From Cyphellophora europaea CBS 101466 (lineage: Eukaryota; Ascomycota; Eurotiomycetes; Chaetothyriales; Cyphellophoraceae): 64,000 bases of DNA. The stretch is taken from positions 1,612,001-1,676,000 of the forward strand of contig NW_008481797.1 of NCBI RefSeq assembly GCF_000365145.1. The letters run 5' to 3'. The notes under the pieces were generated by a model, which was not told the DNA's origin, searched no databases, and saw only the letters and a program-made list of their open reading frames with translations. This document shows, piece by piece, positions 19,085 to 31,175 of the stretch (its first letter is position 1; each line of letters starts with the position of its first letter). The position numbers and the translations under genes were made by a program.

Positions 19085-21591
19085 TCAAATGGTATGGCCC
19101 TGGTCAGCACCGCCAGCGCTGGTGCGGTCCACCATACCTGGGGAAGGCAAAGGACTCAGCGTGGAACTCCAGCTAGAGTTGTGACGACGGTGGCCCGGCC
19201 GTTGCAGTGTTCCGTCCTCGCCGAGGATGGGAGATACAGCTCGGCCTGAGGTTGCCCTGGCCAGACCACTGTCATCTCTCTTCTCCTCGTTATTGTGGTC
19301 GAGCGAGAAGCGCGCTGCTTCGGGGATGGACGACATGGCGGCGGCAGTGCCGGGGGGTGGAGGCGACCGTGATGGGGTGGGCGATGCGGCTCCGTCGGAG
19401 GCGTTGCCGGCGTCGGTTGGCTGCGAAATAGATTCACTGCGCACGGATCGCGGGTGGCCACCGCTGACGACGCTGGGAGGGTACAGAGGATATTGCCTGA
19501 TATCCGAGCCGGGGACAGGGGAGCGGGCACCGGCTTCGTGAATGAAGCTGCTGTCTGCGTGGACTTCGTGGGGTCCGGCACTTCCATCAGCGGGCTGGCG
19601 GACCGCGGTCGAAGACGACCACCGACTGTGGTCTGTTCTCGGTGATCCAGGGAAGTACCCCCTACCCTCGAGCTCTGACGGGTGCGCTTCTGACATTTGC
19701 GCGGGCGTGGCCATGTTGCCTTCTGGCTCGGTGTAGGTCTCAGACGCGAGGTCTTTACCGGGCGGGACGTCACTGGCAGTGCCGCCAATCCATTTGGTGA
19801 TCCAGCCCTGCTTGGCCGTTTCAGATGTGACATTGCTATGACGCTTGTTGTCGCGGGCCTTCTGGATGCGGCGACGGCGCCAGCAGAAGAGAATGATCCC
19901 GATAATTGCGAGACCGCCGACGACTCCGAGAGTAGCGGCAACGGGAACCACCCAGCCTGGCTGCCCGTCATCGTCGCCGCCGTTACCAGGATCATTAGTA
20001 GGCACCGGACCGGCCGAATCGTCAATGAGAGTGTACGGGCCCCATTCCTTTATCTCCTTCGAGTACCGTGTACTGAAAATGTCGCGGAGTGCCTGAGGCA
20101 TGCTAGATGCAAAAGGCTCCCGTGCAACTGCATCTCTGATAGCGTTGGTGGGGGAGTATGGTCTGTGCTCAGACTCTCGTGGGTCATACCGACCCGTCCA
20201 GGCGAGGTCGTTAAGATCGAATACATCGATGCCGCTTCTGGGTCCAAGAGGTCTAGCACTCATGCCCGTGCCTCCAATTACCATCATTTGATCAGGATAG
20301 GGCTTGAAGCATAAATGACCTTGTCTCGCAGGTGCCACATGTCCGGAGACATCCAGCGTGATCCATTCGAACGTCGGGACAGTGAGCACGTATACCTTCT
20401 CCGTGATGCTTTTCGGCTGATTACCGTCCCAGCCACCATAAACGTAGATGTCGAAGTGAGTATGGTCCGAATCTGATGTCCCATTGCTGAAAGGAGCCAC
20501 AACTGTGCAAAATTGAGCTAGATTGATGTCCGGGTAGAAGCTGTTGGATTTGAGGGGTTGTGAAAACCATGTCCTGGATGCGATATCGTACACGGCAAAC
20601 TCTTGGGTAAAGTTGTTACCGACCTCCATAGTGTCATTGGGCCAAGCGATATTGTTGTTCAGCACGTCGGTCGGAGCGAGTACACCACCAACAACGATCA
20701 GCAGTCCTTGCTCTCCGACAGGGATCCAAACCATACGGGCGTGAGCTCTAGTTAGAATGGTGTCGGAAGTGGGATCGATGTATTGCCAGTCCGCATTCTT
20801 TTGTTCGGCAGTGTCGACAGTGATGAGAGTTCTCGAGACTACCATGCGATCCGACGGTCGTCTGAAGTAGCCGATCTGGCTGCCATCTTGCATCTGCATG
20901 CCACCGAAGTAGAAAGAGAGATTCTCACTCGGAACACTAGCTCCTGCACCTATGGAGGTTGAAGATTAGCTTAGTCTGGTTCTCTAAGCGAAGAGACAGC
21001 CTCGAGTTGATGCCTAACCAGGAAAACCAACAGTATCGAGCGTGTTGATGTGGACTTTTAAAGGACTGACTTACCATACGCGATGGAACGGATGAAACTT
21101 CCGCCTTCAGGTGCGTAGAGGGGATTCGGCTGGACGGGGTCAACCTCTTCACCTTCTTGCTCATCGTAGACGACGCAGGCGACGGTCCGTGAGCTCAACA
21201 GCTCTCGGTTGATGTAAGCTCCTCCGTAGGCGTAGAACTCGTCGTCATCGTGAAACATATATCCATCCAGCCACTCTGTGCCAATTGTGTTACCTTCTAG
21301 TCCTTCAAATAAGGCGGGAGCTTTGTCGTCGTTGATGTCGAATGAACGATTGAGACTGAGCTTGAAAAGCGACATGTCGTCGACAGTTCTGGGGGCGGGG
21401 TCCCATGCATCGTCTGAGTCTGACCAAGTTGTTGCTTTCTGCAGAAAACCGCCCTCTAGAAATATATCATGTCGGATCAGCGCTCCTCGAGGCTTGTCCC
21501 ATGCTGCGATCTCTGGTGAAGTCAGGTTGTAGATGGATAAGGAAGGCCCAATCAAAGTGATAAAAACAAGGAATGCGGTTGGCATCAACAT
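19085..21591 (-). CDS. Kelch-repeat type I membrane protein
   Basis: There are two exons, 21075-21591 and 19085-20949, with a 125-bp intron that carries a GCTAAT branch site, giving 793 residues. An N-terminal signal peptide (LMPTAFLVFITLIGPSLS) precedes an extracellular region with kelch-like blades, recognised by GG pairs followed by Trp or Tyr (LLIVVGG, IYVYGGWDG, MMVIGGTG). A single membrane helix lies at about residues 505-529 and is followed by RRRR as a stop-transfer signal. The cytoplasmic tail of about 260 residues is Ser/Pro/Gly rich and looks disordered. Fungal kelch/galactose-oxidase-like membrane proteins of this design are common in Pezizomycotina but poorly characterised; a role at the cell surface or in polarity is a guess. 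Confidence 0.85.
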
Positions 21592-23938
21592 GGTTGCGAT
21601 ATAGAGAAGCGCAGAGCAAGGAGGAAAAGCAGCCTGGAAAATTCAGATCTGAACCGCAGCCTTATGGCAGAGACACGAAAGCTTACAGACAGGACATGGT
21701 TATTGGGCAAATGCCACACCTGTGAGCCGCTCATAACTCGAATAATGGATATTCCCTTGGAGAGACCGTCTGGATCGTCGTAGGCCCACACCACCATGGA
21801 TGGTAAGCAAGTGAGTGGCGAAACCAGTGGCCCCAACCATCAGAGGAAGTGCAAGCTGCAAGAGACAGACCCTGGTCTGTCATTAGCGCGCTTCGGGAAA
21901 GCACCCTCGAACTCAAGATATCGCCGGGTGTTGGTAAAGAATGGCCTGGATGTCCATCAGAGCCGGTTGGGCCTTCCTCAAAGCTCTACCCTCGGTTGTG
22001 GTATTTGCGTAGGGTGACATCGAGATGTATGTGACTCTGTTTTCGGGTCCGCGTGGGGTGGCATGAAGGGGATGGCGCAGGCCAGACCCTGGCTGCATGG
22101 CTATGCATTACCAGGTCCGGATCTAGGGGCAGCTTACGGAGTACACCAAACATCATCGCACGACTCGCAGCACGGGAGTTTTTGTTTTTTTGGGAGATCG
22201 ACAGCTCCACGAGCAGTAGGCTCCACCGATGGCTGACATTATGTGATAGGGAACTGAGCAGCAATATGAGTTTGCCAAGCCCGACTTTGTGCATCGCGCC
22301 TTTCTCAACCTCGTGGCATATACAGAAGCAGAGCGTGTAATGGGATGACTATCGTTGGCACATACTTGTATGCTATGCCCTCACGACTTCGATAGCAAGC
22401 GTTGAGAATACGCGCAAGTATGAAGCTGTATCCCCAGTTCTGTTGATCAGGCTGAGAAGTCGTGGAACGGCAGTGCGTCAAACAGAGCGATTCCTCCGAT
22501 CTCGAGTGCCGCTGGCGAGTCAGGCGCGCCATATTCAATGACTCTTCAGCTCTAGTCTAGGCACGATGCGTAGCAGTGTCTCCCCGACACGACTAACCTC
22601 ACTCGTTGTGGCAGGAACACTTTGCGTCGACTACAGTAGTGAGCAGGCTCGGACATCTCGCACACCTATCACCGTGCTTGGCTTGGAGGAAATGTCCTCT
22701 CAAAATAGACGGGACACCCTATCATCAGCGGCTACTCTGGGGGAGTCCTGGCGAGCAAGAAGACACTGGCTGAGCCATGCAGTGACTATTCTCCAAGACG
22801 AAGTTGATGCAGAAAGAGCGTGTGTTGGGCATGTCTTCGTACGTGCAGTCCAATTGAGCTTCTGCTTAGTCCTATTGCAGGATAGTGAAACTTGGCAATG
22901 CGGGAGCGAGTGGCCCGCCCGCGAGTGGGGATGCTGGGGCCCGACAGCCAACCATTCCAAGAAATTAGGCGGTGCGCTTGGTCGAACGTCCGTCGTGCAA
23001 CACTGTGCCATTCTGGCGAGAGCACTCGCTGGCTGAACGCACCGGAAAGCTCCTCATTGTCCCAAATTAATGCAGACGTCGCACCGAGACGAAATACGCG
23101 GTCTCGGAACACAACTGCTGCTCTGCTGCTGTGCTCTTTGCTCTAAGACCACGATCAGGCTGAGATTTTGGCTACACAACTTCGCTTAGGGCAAGTCTGC
23201 TAGGCGCAGCAGTCACTCCGCAGTCCGCACCGCACTAACGCAAGACGTACCAGTACGGGATCACCGAGCCACCACCAAGTGATCTGCTGCTGCAGGCACG
23301 GGAAGAATACGATCAAGACATGGTGGTTTGGGATATTGCTCGAACAAACCGGAGTAAGCGCCTTGACTGACCGCTGAGCTGGCAGGCTGACTTCGCCAGC
23401 CCCTCATTTGAGCCTCACTGAATGCCACAATCACACCACAGCCATTCTATGTTCGTGGCCAGCTCCGCTCTTGGCCCCATAGCGGTGGCCTTATTTGGCC
23501 ATGGCTAAATCTGCCGAACATTCCTTTACTAGACTTACTGCACTAGTGCCATGTCGGGTGGTGTCCATGTGTCATTTCCCCTCGGACACAGGTTGCCGGT
23601 CCACGTCTCCTTGGCTGGGGAATAGACCGCTGTGCTTCCCACGCTGCGACGTGTGACTATCGTGCTTCCAAAGTACGCAGACTTCTAGTCAATGCAAGCC
23701 ATGTTTGGAGCTCCGCCAGCTTCCCTCGCTACGGGCATAGCAAGCCGGGTCCGACGACTCGTTACCATATGCACTTCCTGATGACCGGTTTGTCGCTCTC
23801 CCACCGGCTTTAGGCCTATATACTTGCAGAAGATCTGCTAGTTGAGTTCTGAATTTATCCATCGCACTTCACTCGCTCTTCTGATCGTGCAGTCTTTCTT
23901 TCGCCTGTTTCAGTACCGCTTACGGAATTTTATTCAAG
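21592..23938. other. Gene-poor region, 2.3 kb
   Basis: The largest open frame (22566-23036) has no domain, and its Trp/Cys-rich composition looks random. The region must hold the divergent promoters of the kelch gene and of the secreted-protein gene at 23939. No repeats or RNA genes were recognised. Confidence 0.4.
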
Positions 23939-25155
23939 ATGAAGGCCAGTGATTTCAACATTGTGCTAACAGCTCTTATCACAATTGCTCGCGCCGCTGA
24001 CGGGGATAATTGGACCGAGGTGCCGGCATGTGCTCCGGTGACAGTCGTACAGACAGTCAAGGAGTGGCAAGATGTTGAAGCCAAGACCATATATTTGACA
24101 TCGACTGATACGGTCTACAAGACCACTACTGAGACCGAGTACAAGACCGACACCGTCGCTGTCACGGTTACGGAAGTGGACACCATTACTGTTGTTGATA
24201 CCGTCACTGCCGTCGATACCATCACTGCCGTCGATACAGTTGTCAACACCGTCACAGCCCTAGAAACTCAGCAGGAGTACTACACCGAGACTCAAGTCCA
24301 AACAGATGTCAGCACCATCACCGTGACCGAAGAAGGCCCGACTGTGACGGTCGAGCCTCCCTGTAGTACGACCACTCCCCCTACTGGCTTGGTGCTCTGT
24401 CCATCCAGGATCATCAATCCTACATATACACCTAAAGAGCCTCTACCGACGGACTATCTATGGGGATGCAAGTAAGTTATCCCTTCTTCTGGACCATCTA
24501 GCAACCTCGACTAACCTATCTTAGACCCGGCTATATTTGCACACCAAAACAGGTCGATTGTAATTTTGAGAGAAATCCTCCCGCTAGCAGCTATGTCTGC
24601 GCGCCGGAAGAATGCAAGCCTGTACCGGGACTCCCAGAGTCGGCTAACACAGGATGGCCGACACGGACTGATGCTAATTGCGCGTGGTATGACCCTGCCC
24701 CAGGGTATTTCAATCTCAACCCTGAATACTTCGGCCTCACCTACGACATCTTCGACATATATGGACAGCCTCAGTGTCCAGAGTCAAGCAAGACTGGACA
24801 TGATTGGTCGGACGCAACACCACCACCAAGCGAGCCCACCAAAGGATGGTCAGACTCGGGCAAGCCTCATCCCAGACTCAGAATGCGCGGTACCAACAAC
24901 CCTCTGGCGGCGCTCTTGATCCGACAGTCTCTCGCCTTAGCCCCAGCAGAGTGCTACGGTCAATTCAATTACGCTAGTCAAGTGGGCGAAGACATCGGTA
25001 AGGTGGCGGACAGGCTATGTGAGCCAAACACCGAGTTCCAGACTGCACTCTCAGCCTGCAGAGATTGCCAGGGAGAATATGGCAACGGCAGTGGCTCGCC
25101 AGACAGCTTCCCGGCGCTACAAGAATTCGTCGATTGGTGCTCAGCCAATTCTTAG
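23939..25155 (+). CDS. Secreted Thr/Val-repeat, Cys-rich cell-surface protein
   Basis: There are two exons, 23939-24471 and 24525-25155, with a 53-bp intron containing CGACTAAC, giving 387 residues. A signal peptide (MKASDFNIVLTALITIARA) is followed by a repeat region (about residues 50-140) with alternating Thr/Val/Asp units such as TVTAVDTITAVDT, which should form O-glycosylated beta strands. The second half is Cys rich (WGCKPGYICTPK, SYVCAPEECKPVPG, ANCAWYDPAPGYF) and ends in a Cys module AECYGQF...CRDCQGEYG. There is no clear C-terminal hydrophobic GPI tail, so it is probably secreted or wall bound. The Cys-containing blocks resemble uncharacterised proteins of Pezizomycotina; the function is unknown. 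The reading frame across the junction reads WGCK-PGYIC without interruption, which supports the model. Confidence 0.8.
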
Positions 25156-26444
25156 CTATGTTTGACGTCTGTCATTGTGTTCGCGAGATACTCGCTGCTG
25201 TCAATGCCCTGGGGAGATAATGACTGTGGATCTGACGAAGCTGTAACTGTCGCTCATTTTGCATCACAATACCATCAAAGGTGGACGATGGAGCCATGCG
25301 CCTCTCGCAGAGGTTGGAGTAATATCGAGTACACAGTGGATGACTGGGTCTTTCTAGGCCTAAGAAGCTCTGGGCGGAGCCTAATGGTGAAAAATGGGAC
25401 ATAACTCACTTAGACCGTCAGTACCCTATCGAAGCACTCTCTTCTTTCCCATCACACCGCCGTTCACGCCCCAGCCTTCTTCAGTTGTGACAATGTTTCG
25501 CCAAGCCCAGTCTCGCTTGCACCGCACGCCACAACAGCACGACCCCTTTATTTCGCGACGGCCTTGCTGCTAACAATACCTCTCCAGGGTGTGAGCCGCT
25601 TCGAGGGGCAGTGTGGGCTTGTATGCGCATCAGGATTGGCCAAAGAATAGCCAAGCCACCTACTCCGTACAGAGTCATCGTGAGAGCATGCCCTCATGCC
25701 GACTTCAAGCCCCATGACGTCCTTTTGTCTCGACCAATTCTCGGTAGTGGACCTTTGTGCTTTCGAATAAGCCTTTCTTAGCTTCTACCTCGCGTGCCGC
25801 CCTGGTCTTTGACACTGCTGCTGTCTCATTTTTCCCGTCGTCATCCCTGTCTTGAATGTCGGAGCACATGGCGGACACAATGATGGCGATGGTGAGGGTG
25901 GGAGGGCCGAGGTGTTTGGCTGCTTTGTGGAGGGGCCATGGCCGGAGGGGAGGCGGAAGTCCTAGTGGAAATATGGATAGAGCGGACAGACTCTGGTTCC
26001 GGAATGGGGAGTACGGCGCGGGAATATTAGGCTGGTGTGTGTGTGTGTGTGGCCGAAGCTCTAGGCAGAGCCATGCGGCACTGTGTGGCGTCTGTCAAGG
26101 GCACAGACAGCTCACGCCGCTTGGGAACACCTGGCCTATCACTAAAGGAATGCCGCGATGTCAGCATCATCTAGAAGCCGATGGGGGTTTGAGACCATGA
26201 TATCGTGTCATGTCACTGATGTCAGTGAAGTAGCATTTTGTACAGGACCTGTGGAGGAGGGTATCTCGGGAGGCGTTGCCTCTCAACGCCAGAAAATGCC
26301 GCCAGTGAATATCGTACACCGTCTCTATGCCGCCATGCAAAATCACCCAAGCCCAAAAAAGTCTCGCTGTGCTTCGTGGTCGTTTGTCCAAATGGTCGCT
26401 CAACGCTATGCGCAATCTGCCTCATACCCAGGAGTTCCGCTGAC
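25156..26444. other. Gene-poor convergent region with GT microsatellite
   Basis: The secreted-protein gene and RIM2 both end towards this region. No gene is supported. It contains a short (GT)n tract near 26035-26051 and a G-rich segment around 25860-25990. Confidence 0.45.
26035..26051 (+). repeat. (GT)n microsatellite
   Basis: About eight GT units in a row are followed by GGCCG. It is a simple repeat in non-coding sequence. Confidence 0.8.
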
Positions 26445-27655
26445 CTATGCTGTCGTACCCAAGAGGCGGAGAGTCAGCTCATACAGTGAGAACATGATGG
26501 CAGCGGACGGCGCAACTCGTAGAAGATGAGGGGTCATGCCGCCGTACAGTCCTGCAAGGCCTTCTTCCTTAGCAACCAGCTTGAAGCACTGTATCAAGCC
26601 GGTGTATTTGGCAGTAACTTTGCCGGATTCGGTGACCATTTTCGGAGCCTGTCGAAGCCGAGTTCGCACTACCTCGTGCGGATATGTGAGTGCCGAGGCG
26701 AACATTTTGGCAAAAGCTGCAGCCGAGAACTTCCCTCCATACTCTTCAACATCATCGACCCAGTTGCGCTGATAGCCCTTGTCGGCAAGGCGTATGGCTT
26801 CGCGGCGCTCCAGTGAGAGCTTCAAACGCTCATAAAGCACCCACTGCAAAGTTGACTCTGTGACACCTAAATAGCTTGCAGTCAGACCCTTGTAGAGTCC
26901 TCGAATGCCCTCGTGGCGTACGGTCTGCTTGACACAGTCCCAACTGTTACGGTACTGGCGACCCCTCAGCGGATCATCACTGGCTCGGTTTTTGTCGAGT
27001 TGAAGTCTAGTCTTAACCAGCCAGATCGGATTCGTAGCTGTGCCAGTGGCAATACCGGCAGTCGCAGCAGCGAGGAGGTGGACACTCCAGGCATTTTCCC
27101 TGCCCTCGGGGTTCATGTGCTCATTCAATATGCGCTTGCCATTGCCGTAGACGAAGAAGTTGATTGAGCGAGCTGGCACAACACCAACCAGATTTGCGCC
27201 AAGGCCCTTGTACAGAGCGCGGAAACCTTCGTGAGTGTAGATGCTGCTCATGATCTCTCCAGTCTCTCTCAAGTGCAGTAGCATGACTCGGGGAATGGTG
27301 AAGAGAGTTGTCTTGGGTGGAGGGGGGTGAGTGGCTTTGATGGCGCGAAGCTGTGCTTGGTAGACGTCTGACTGAAGACGGGTTCGGAGAACGTCGAGAG
27401 GTGATGTCAGGACAGTGGCAGTCATACCACCGAAACTGCAAGCGTTAGAACTGTATAGGCGCAAAGTGATATGTAGGCATACCCTCCAGCGACAAAATGC
27501 GCCCACGGCTTGACCGCCGGCTTCTCCTTGGTGACTGACATTCCATCCCTACCGCCGGATGACGGCTGGCCAGTCTGCTGTGATTGTGAAGCGGCAGTCT
27601 GATCTGATGAAAGCCCGGCGCCCTTAAAAGGCTGCCGCGCAGGCGCAAAACTCAT
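26445..27655 (-). CDS. RIM2: Mitochondrial pyrimidine nucleotide carrier Rim2
   Basis: There are two exons, 27483-27655 and 26445-27435, with a 47-bp intron, giving 387 residues. There are three carrier repeats with signatures SPLDVLRTRLQ, NPIWLVKTRLQ and YPHEVVRTRLR. The repeat-2 NPIWLVKTRLQ with Trp is typical of the Rim2/FAD/folate subgroup, and the N-terminal WAHFVAGG plus the long loop (KATHPPPPKTTLFTIPRV) match fungal Rim2. Rim2 exchanges pyrimidine (deoxy)nucleotides across the inner membrane, supplying mitochondrial DNA and RNA synthesis, and has been linked to mitochondrial iron use in yeast. The gene diverges from the RS-rich gene at 28032 with 376 bp between starts. Confidence 0.9.
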
Positions 27656-28031
27656 TAACGGAGCAGAAGTTAAAGACGGTTCAATGAGCGACTGCGAAGG
27701 TTGTGATTTGAGGCACAGAGGTGATTCGCGGAGTCGTGCCTGTGCAGAAATGGTATCAACGGAATCAAGCGAATGAGAATTAATGTACAGTCTAGAAGAG
27801 TAGAGGAGTAGATGAAGAAAGGGAGGTGTGCGTGATGGCGAAGTTTGGTGAGCGCAGGCATCATGATCGGCCAAAAAAAGTGCCAAGCGTACACCCCGGA
27901 TATCACATCCGGGCCGTGTTTGTTCCGCCCGACTGCAAGGGCAGAGTTCACTGAACATCTTGCCCCTCCTTAAGTATTTGCTCAGGACGAGCACAGTGGA
28001 TCGGGAGCGGGTCCGATCGGAGCAGCCGGGC
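27656..28031. promoter_or_regulatory. Divergent promoter of RIM2 and RS-rich gene
   Basis: The 376-bp spacer between the divergent start codons must contain both promoters. No specific binding motif was recognised. Confidence 0.45.
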
Positions 28032-29138
28032 ATGCCTGCTTCGTCCGTCAACATCGATGATGATGCCTCAATAGCACGACTCCTGGCGGAGGATGCGAGG
28101 GCATCTTCATCCCGCTATGCCAAACAAGGGCTCTCAGCATTGTTGCCAAAGCGGCCCGCCGGAAGCGCGCCAAAAGCGAATACCAGATTTCTCAAAGCCC
28201 TCGTGAGAGACGCAGACAGTCACAATGCGGCACTGAGACGGAAAGAGGATCGAGAGCGAGTCGAGCGCCTCCGCAATGGCGGGAAGAAGCCGACCTTGGA
28301 CTCAAATATGGATGACAACAGACAACGGCAGGGGAAAGGTAGGGACCATGACCGTGACAGAAAGCGGAGACGTCTCAGCAGCGTTCGAAACGATAGTAAG
28401 GCAAAGCGCGATGGAGTCCGAGACTTTCGATCCAGGCGACGCGACAGACACGACAGTGACAGTCGCTCGAGGTCCCGGTCCCGCGAAAGCGGTGCGCACA
28501 AGCATAAATATGGACGTCGACGTCACGACGGCGATGGCACAAGGTCGAGGCACGGTCAAGATTCCGACTCTGGGGAGCGACCTGAGAGGTTGCACTATAA
28601 GTACAAGCGTCACCGCTCCAGATCCCGAAGCCCTCGAAATGGTGTGTCTGGAGACGGAGTGGTGGCGCGGTCCCCTAAGCCTGTGACTCAGCCGAGACGG
28701 GGATCCTCATCCTCTGATCCTTTGGAGGAGCTTGTTGGACCTTTACCAGCAAAGGAGCCTGACTTGCCGGCACGTGTCCGGGTCCGCGGCCGGGGAGCCC
28801 ACAAAATTGCGTCAACGTCCAACATTGATGCACATTTTTCGCCGAAGTACGACCCAAGTTTGGACGTCCATCCAGAGGAGGAGCACTCCGATGAGCGTGA
28901 GGACTGGGAGATGGCACTGGAGGCTGTCCGCGATAGGCAGGCCTGGAAGAAGAAGCATGCCGACAGGCTGCGCGAGGCTGGTTTCAACGATGACGAGATC
29001 GACAAGTGGGAGGATCCGGGCCGGGAAAAGGATGCACGAGACGTCCGTTGGCGGAGCAGAGGTCAGGTAAGGGAGTGGGACATCGGAAAAGACGAACAGC
29101 CCAGCAACGAAGTCGAAGATGGCCGACTATCCCCTTAA
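28032..29138 (+). CDS. RS-rich nuclear protein, probable pre-mRNA splicing factor
   Basis: The single exon encodes 368 residues, with the first ATG at MPASSVNIDDDAS. The N-terminal block (ARLLAEDARASSSRYAKQGLSAL, then RFLKALVRDADSHNAALRRKE) looks conserved. The middle (about 95-225) is an RS/RD domain (RDRKRRRLSS, SRSRSRSRESG, HRSRSRSPR) typical of splicing factors. The C-terminal block DWEMALEAVRDRQAWKKKHADRLREAGFNDDEIDKW continues as charged helices. Fungal relatives are often annotated as pre-mRNA-splicing factor 38B-like, but I see no Prp38 domain, so that name is doubtful. Nuclear location and a splicing link are inferred from the RS domain. Confidence 0.75.
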   Translation: MPASSVNIDDDASIARLLAEDARASSSRYAKQGLSALLPKRPAGSAPKANTRFLKALVRDADSHNAALRRKEDRERVERLRNGGKKPTLDSNMDDNRQRQGKGRDHDRDRKRRRLSSVRNDSKAKRDGVRDFRSRRRDRHDSDSRSRSRSRESGAHKHKYGRRRHDGDGTRSRHGQDSDSGERPERLHYKYKRHRSRSRSPRNGVSGDGVVARSPKPVTQPRRGSSSSDPLEELVGPLPAKEPDLPARVRVRGRGAHKIASTSNIDAHFSPKYDPSLDVHPEEEHSDEREDWEMALEAVRDRQAWKKKHADRLREAGFNDDEIDKWEDPGREKDARDVRWRSRGQVREWDIGKDEQPSNEVEDGRLSP

Positions 29139-31175
29139 CATTCACAGCCGTTGGCGAGGCAAGCCAGTATAAAGATATCGATCGATATGCATGGTGCATA
29201 TTGATTTGCCAGCAGTAGCTGTACCATTCTCTGGGAATGCAGAGCGACGAGGCTGTCCTCCCTTTCTCGTAGTCTTGGCAAACCCGGGCTACCTGAACAT
29301 CGCACCCACGAGGGCGCTCAGACAATGCGGCAACTTGGTTCAGTACAACACTATGACAAAAGAGCATATCTTTTCCACTTGCACTGAAGGATCGTTTCTA
29401 GTTCACTAAGTGACTAGTTGGCCCGAGGCGCCCATTACTAGTATGATCGCTATCCGGGTAATCTGTCTTGGGTACCCTGACCAACGCAATGACAAGTGAT
29501 GTCTTCTTCTTCGCAGCGTGGGTCGGTACGTGATAGACTTTGCACACTTATCCGCTGCACCCAGAGACCAAAGATTAAATAACATCGACAGCACTGACAA
29601 TTGTCGTTTTGATGGAGCTATAGAGTATTCGCCAGCCACCTGGAACTAGAGAGACTCTCAATTTGATGGATGCTAAATTCCTCAACGTTTTTAGTTCGTT
29701 AATACGCATCCTCGGCTCCTGACTGCTTTCATATCCCGGTGGAAGAAAGTCTGTCTCATGCAAGACTTGTCACGTCCAAAGCGCTGCATAGAGGCTCTAG
29801 GCGTCGTTGGGAGAGCGAGAACTCATAACACAGTAGATCATGTGTACACGCTGCCCTCCAAGGCTCATTCGTAATCTCACACAGCTCGAGCTTGCAGATT
29901 CGACGTATTTTGTATTCAGTCCAAGAAAAGAGATATTCTCTATGCTTGATCACATTATAAAAGCTCACAGGGCACTTCCCACGTGGGCAAGAAAGGTCAC
30001 GGCTGAGCATGTCTGAATAAACTCACATAATTTGTTGAGCACACATATGACAAATGCGACTTGCCTTTCCCAATTTTCTTGATGTCGCGATATGAGACAC
30101 GTGCGGAAGCTATGCGAGTATTCGTTTAATCGGAGACGTAGAGCATTGGCTTGAGGAACCATCGGTGGTAAGAATATTGCGTGCTCTGATTCTGCCAGAA
30201 CAGGGATAGTGGGTGGGCTCGACTTTGGTTTGTGAACTTCGAAGGAGTGTGCAGTAAGTAGTCCAGTGGATGAGTGATGGATGTACTCCGTGGTCAGCTA
30301 TCGGTCGTATCCGTCTACCAGCGTTGTAGATTGACATGGTCCGCTTATGTTAACGAATGACCATTTCGAATACATGGTCTCCTGACTGGAAATCGTCGAA
30401 GCGATCAAGTCTTCGGATGCGTGGACTGCCCAACCCCTTACTCTAAAGGAGCAAGGATGTTTGCGATCAAGTATCGTTGCTGGCTCTTGTTGGAGACCCA
30501 CCCGACGCGTCGGGTTGAGTAGCGTCGCGCGAGATGATCAGACTGTTCGGCAGACCACATGGTTGCACTGGGTTCTTAGGCGTCCCGGGGGACGTTAGTA
30601 TCCGTTTATTCAACATGTAAGTGGACATCATTTTTTTATCCGAGGATAACCAGGTCTGAACATCCCCATGGAGATCCGCACGCACCACTCCGAGACAGCG
30701 CCGCGATGCTAAGGATTCCGCCCACCCGCCCTTACCTGGATTGGTATACTCCAACTGCCAGCTTGTCTACGCTTGACCATGCTTGACCACGCTTAGTGGA
30801 GCTTGCTTATACCCTAGCTCGCAGACGACCAATGAATAGAAGTATCGTTCCTCCGCCCCTTGTACCGGCAACAGTTATGCGGCTTGGCTTGAGCCTACCA
30901 GGGACACAGAGTGGCAAGCGACTTCGTCGATGTAACATGATAAGGATTGTTGTACGTCCCGACTCACCACGAGGAGAACATCGTTGCGAGTTTGGGTAAG
31001 GTCCGGAAGGCGTTATCTGCAATGAACCCCGCTGTATGAGACGAGGGTGGCATCGTTCAAAATAAGCCAAATCAGACCATCATGATGAAAAGGTTGCTTG
31101 ATCATTAAGAGCTGGTCCGCTTCAAATTTATCTTCCCATGCTTTTGGGGCTGACCTCACGTTTGCACGAGTCACC
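29139..31175. other. Gene-poor region, 2.0 kb
   Basis: No gene is supported. A short direct repeat GCTTGACCAT/GCTTGACCAC lies at 30771-30790, followed by a partial third copy. The rest is AT-richer spacer plus the promoter of the peptide transporter. Confidence 0.4.
30771..30796 (+). repeat. Short 10-bp direct repeat
   Basis: There are two full copies of GCTTGACCA(T/C) and a partial third (GCTTAG). It is possibly a minor tandem duplication. Confidence 0.6.

Noticed and set aside
22566..23036. 156-codon frame in the gene-poor region
   Set aside because: Random-looking composition, no domain and no codon bias like neighbouring genes.
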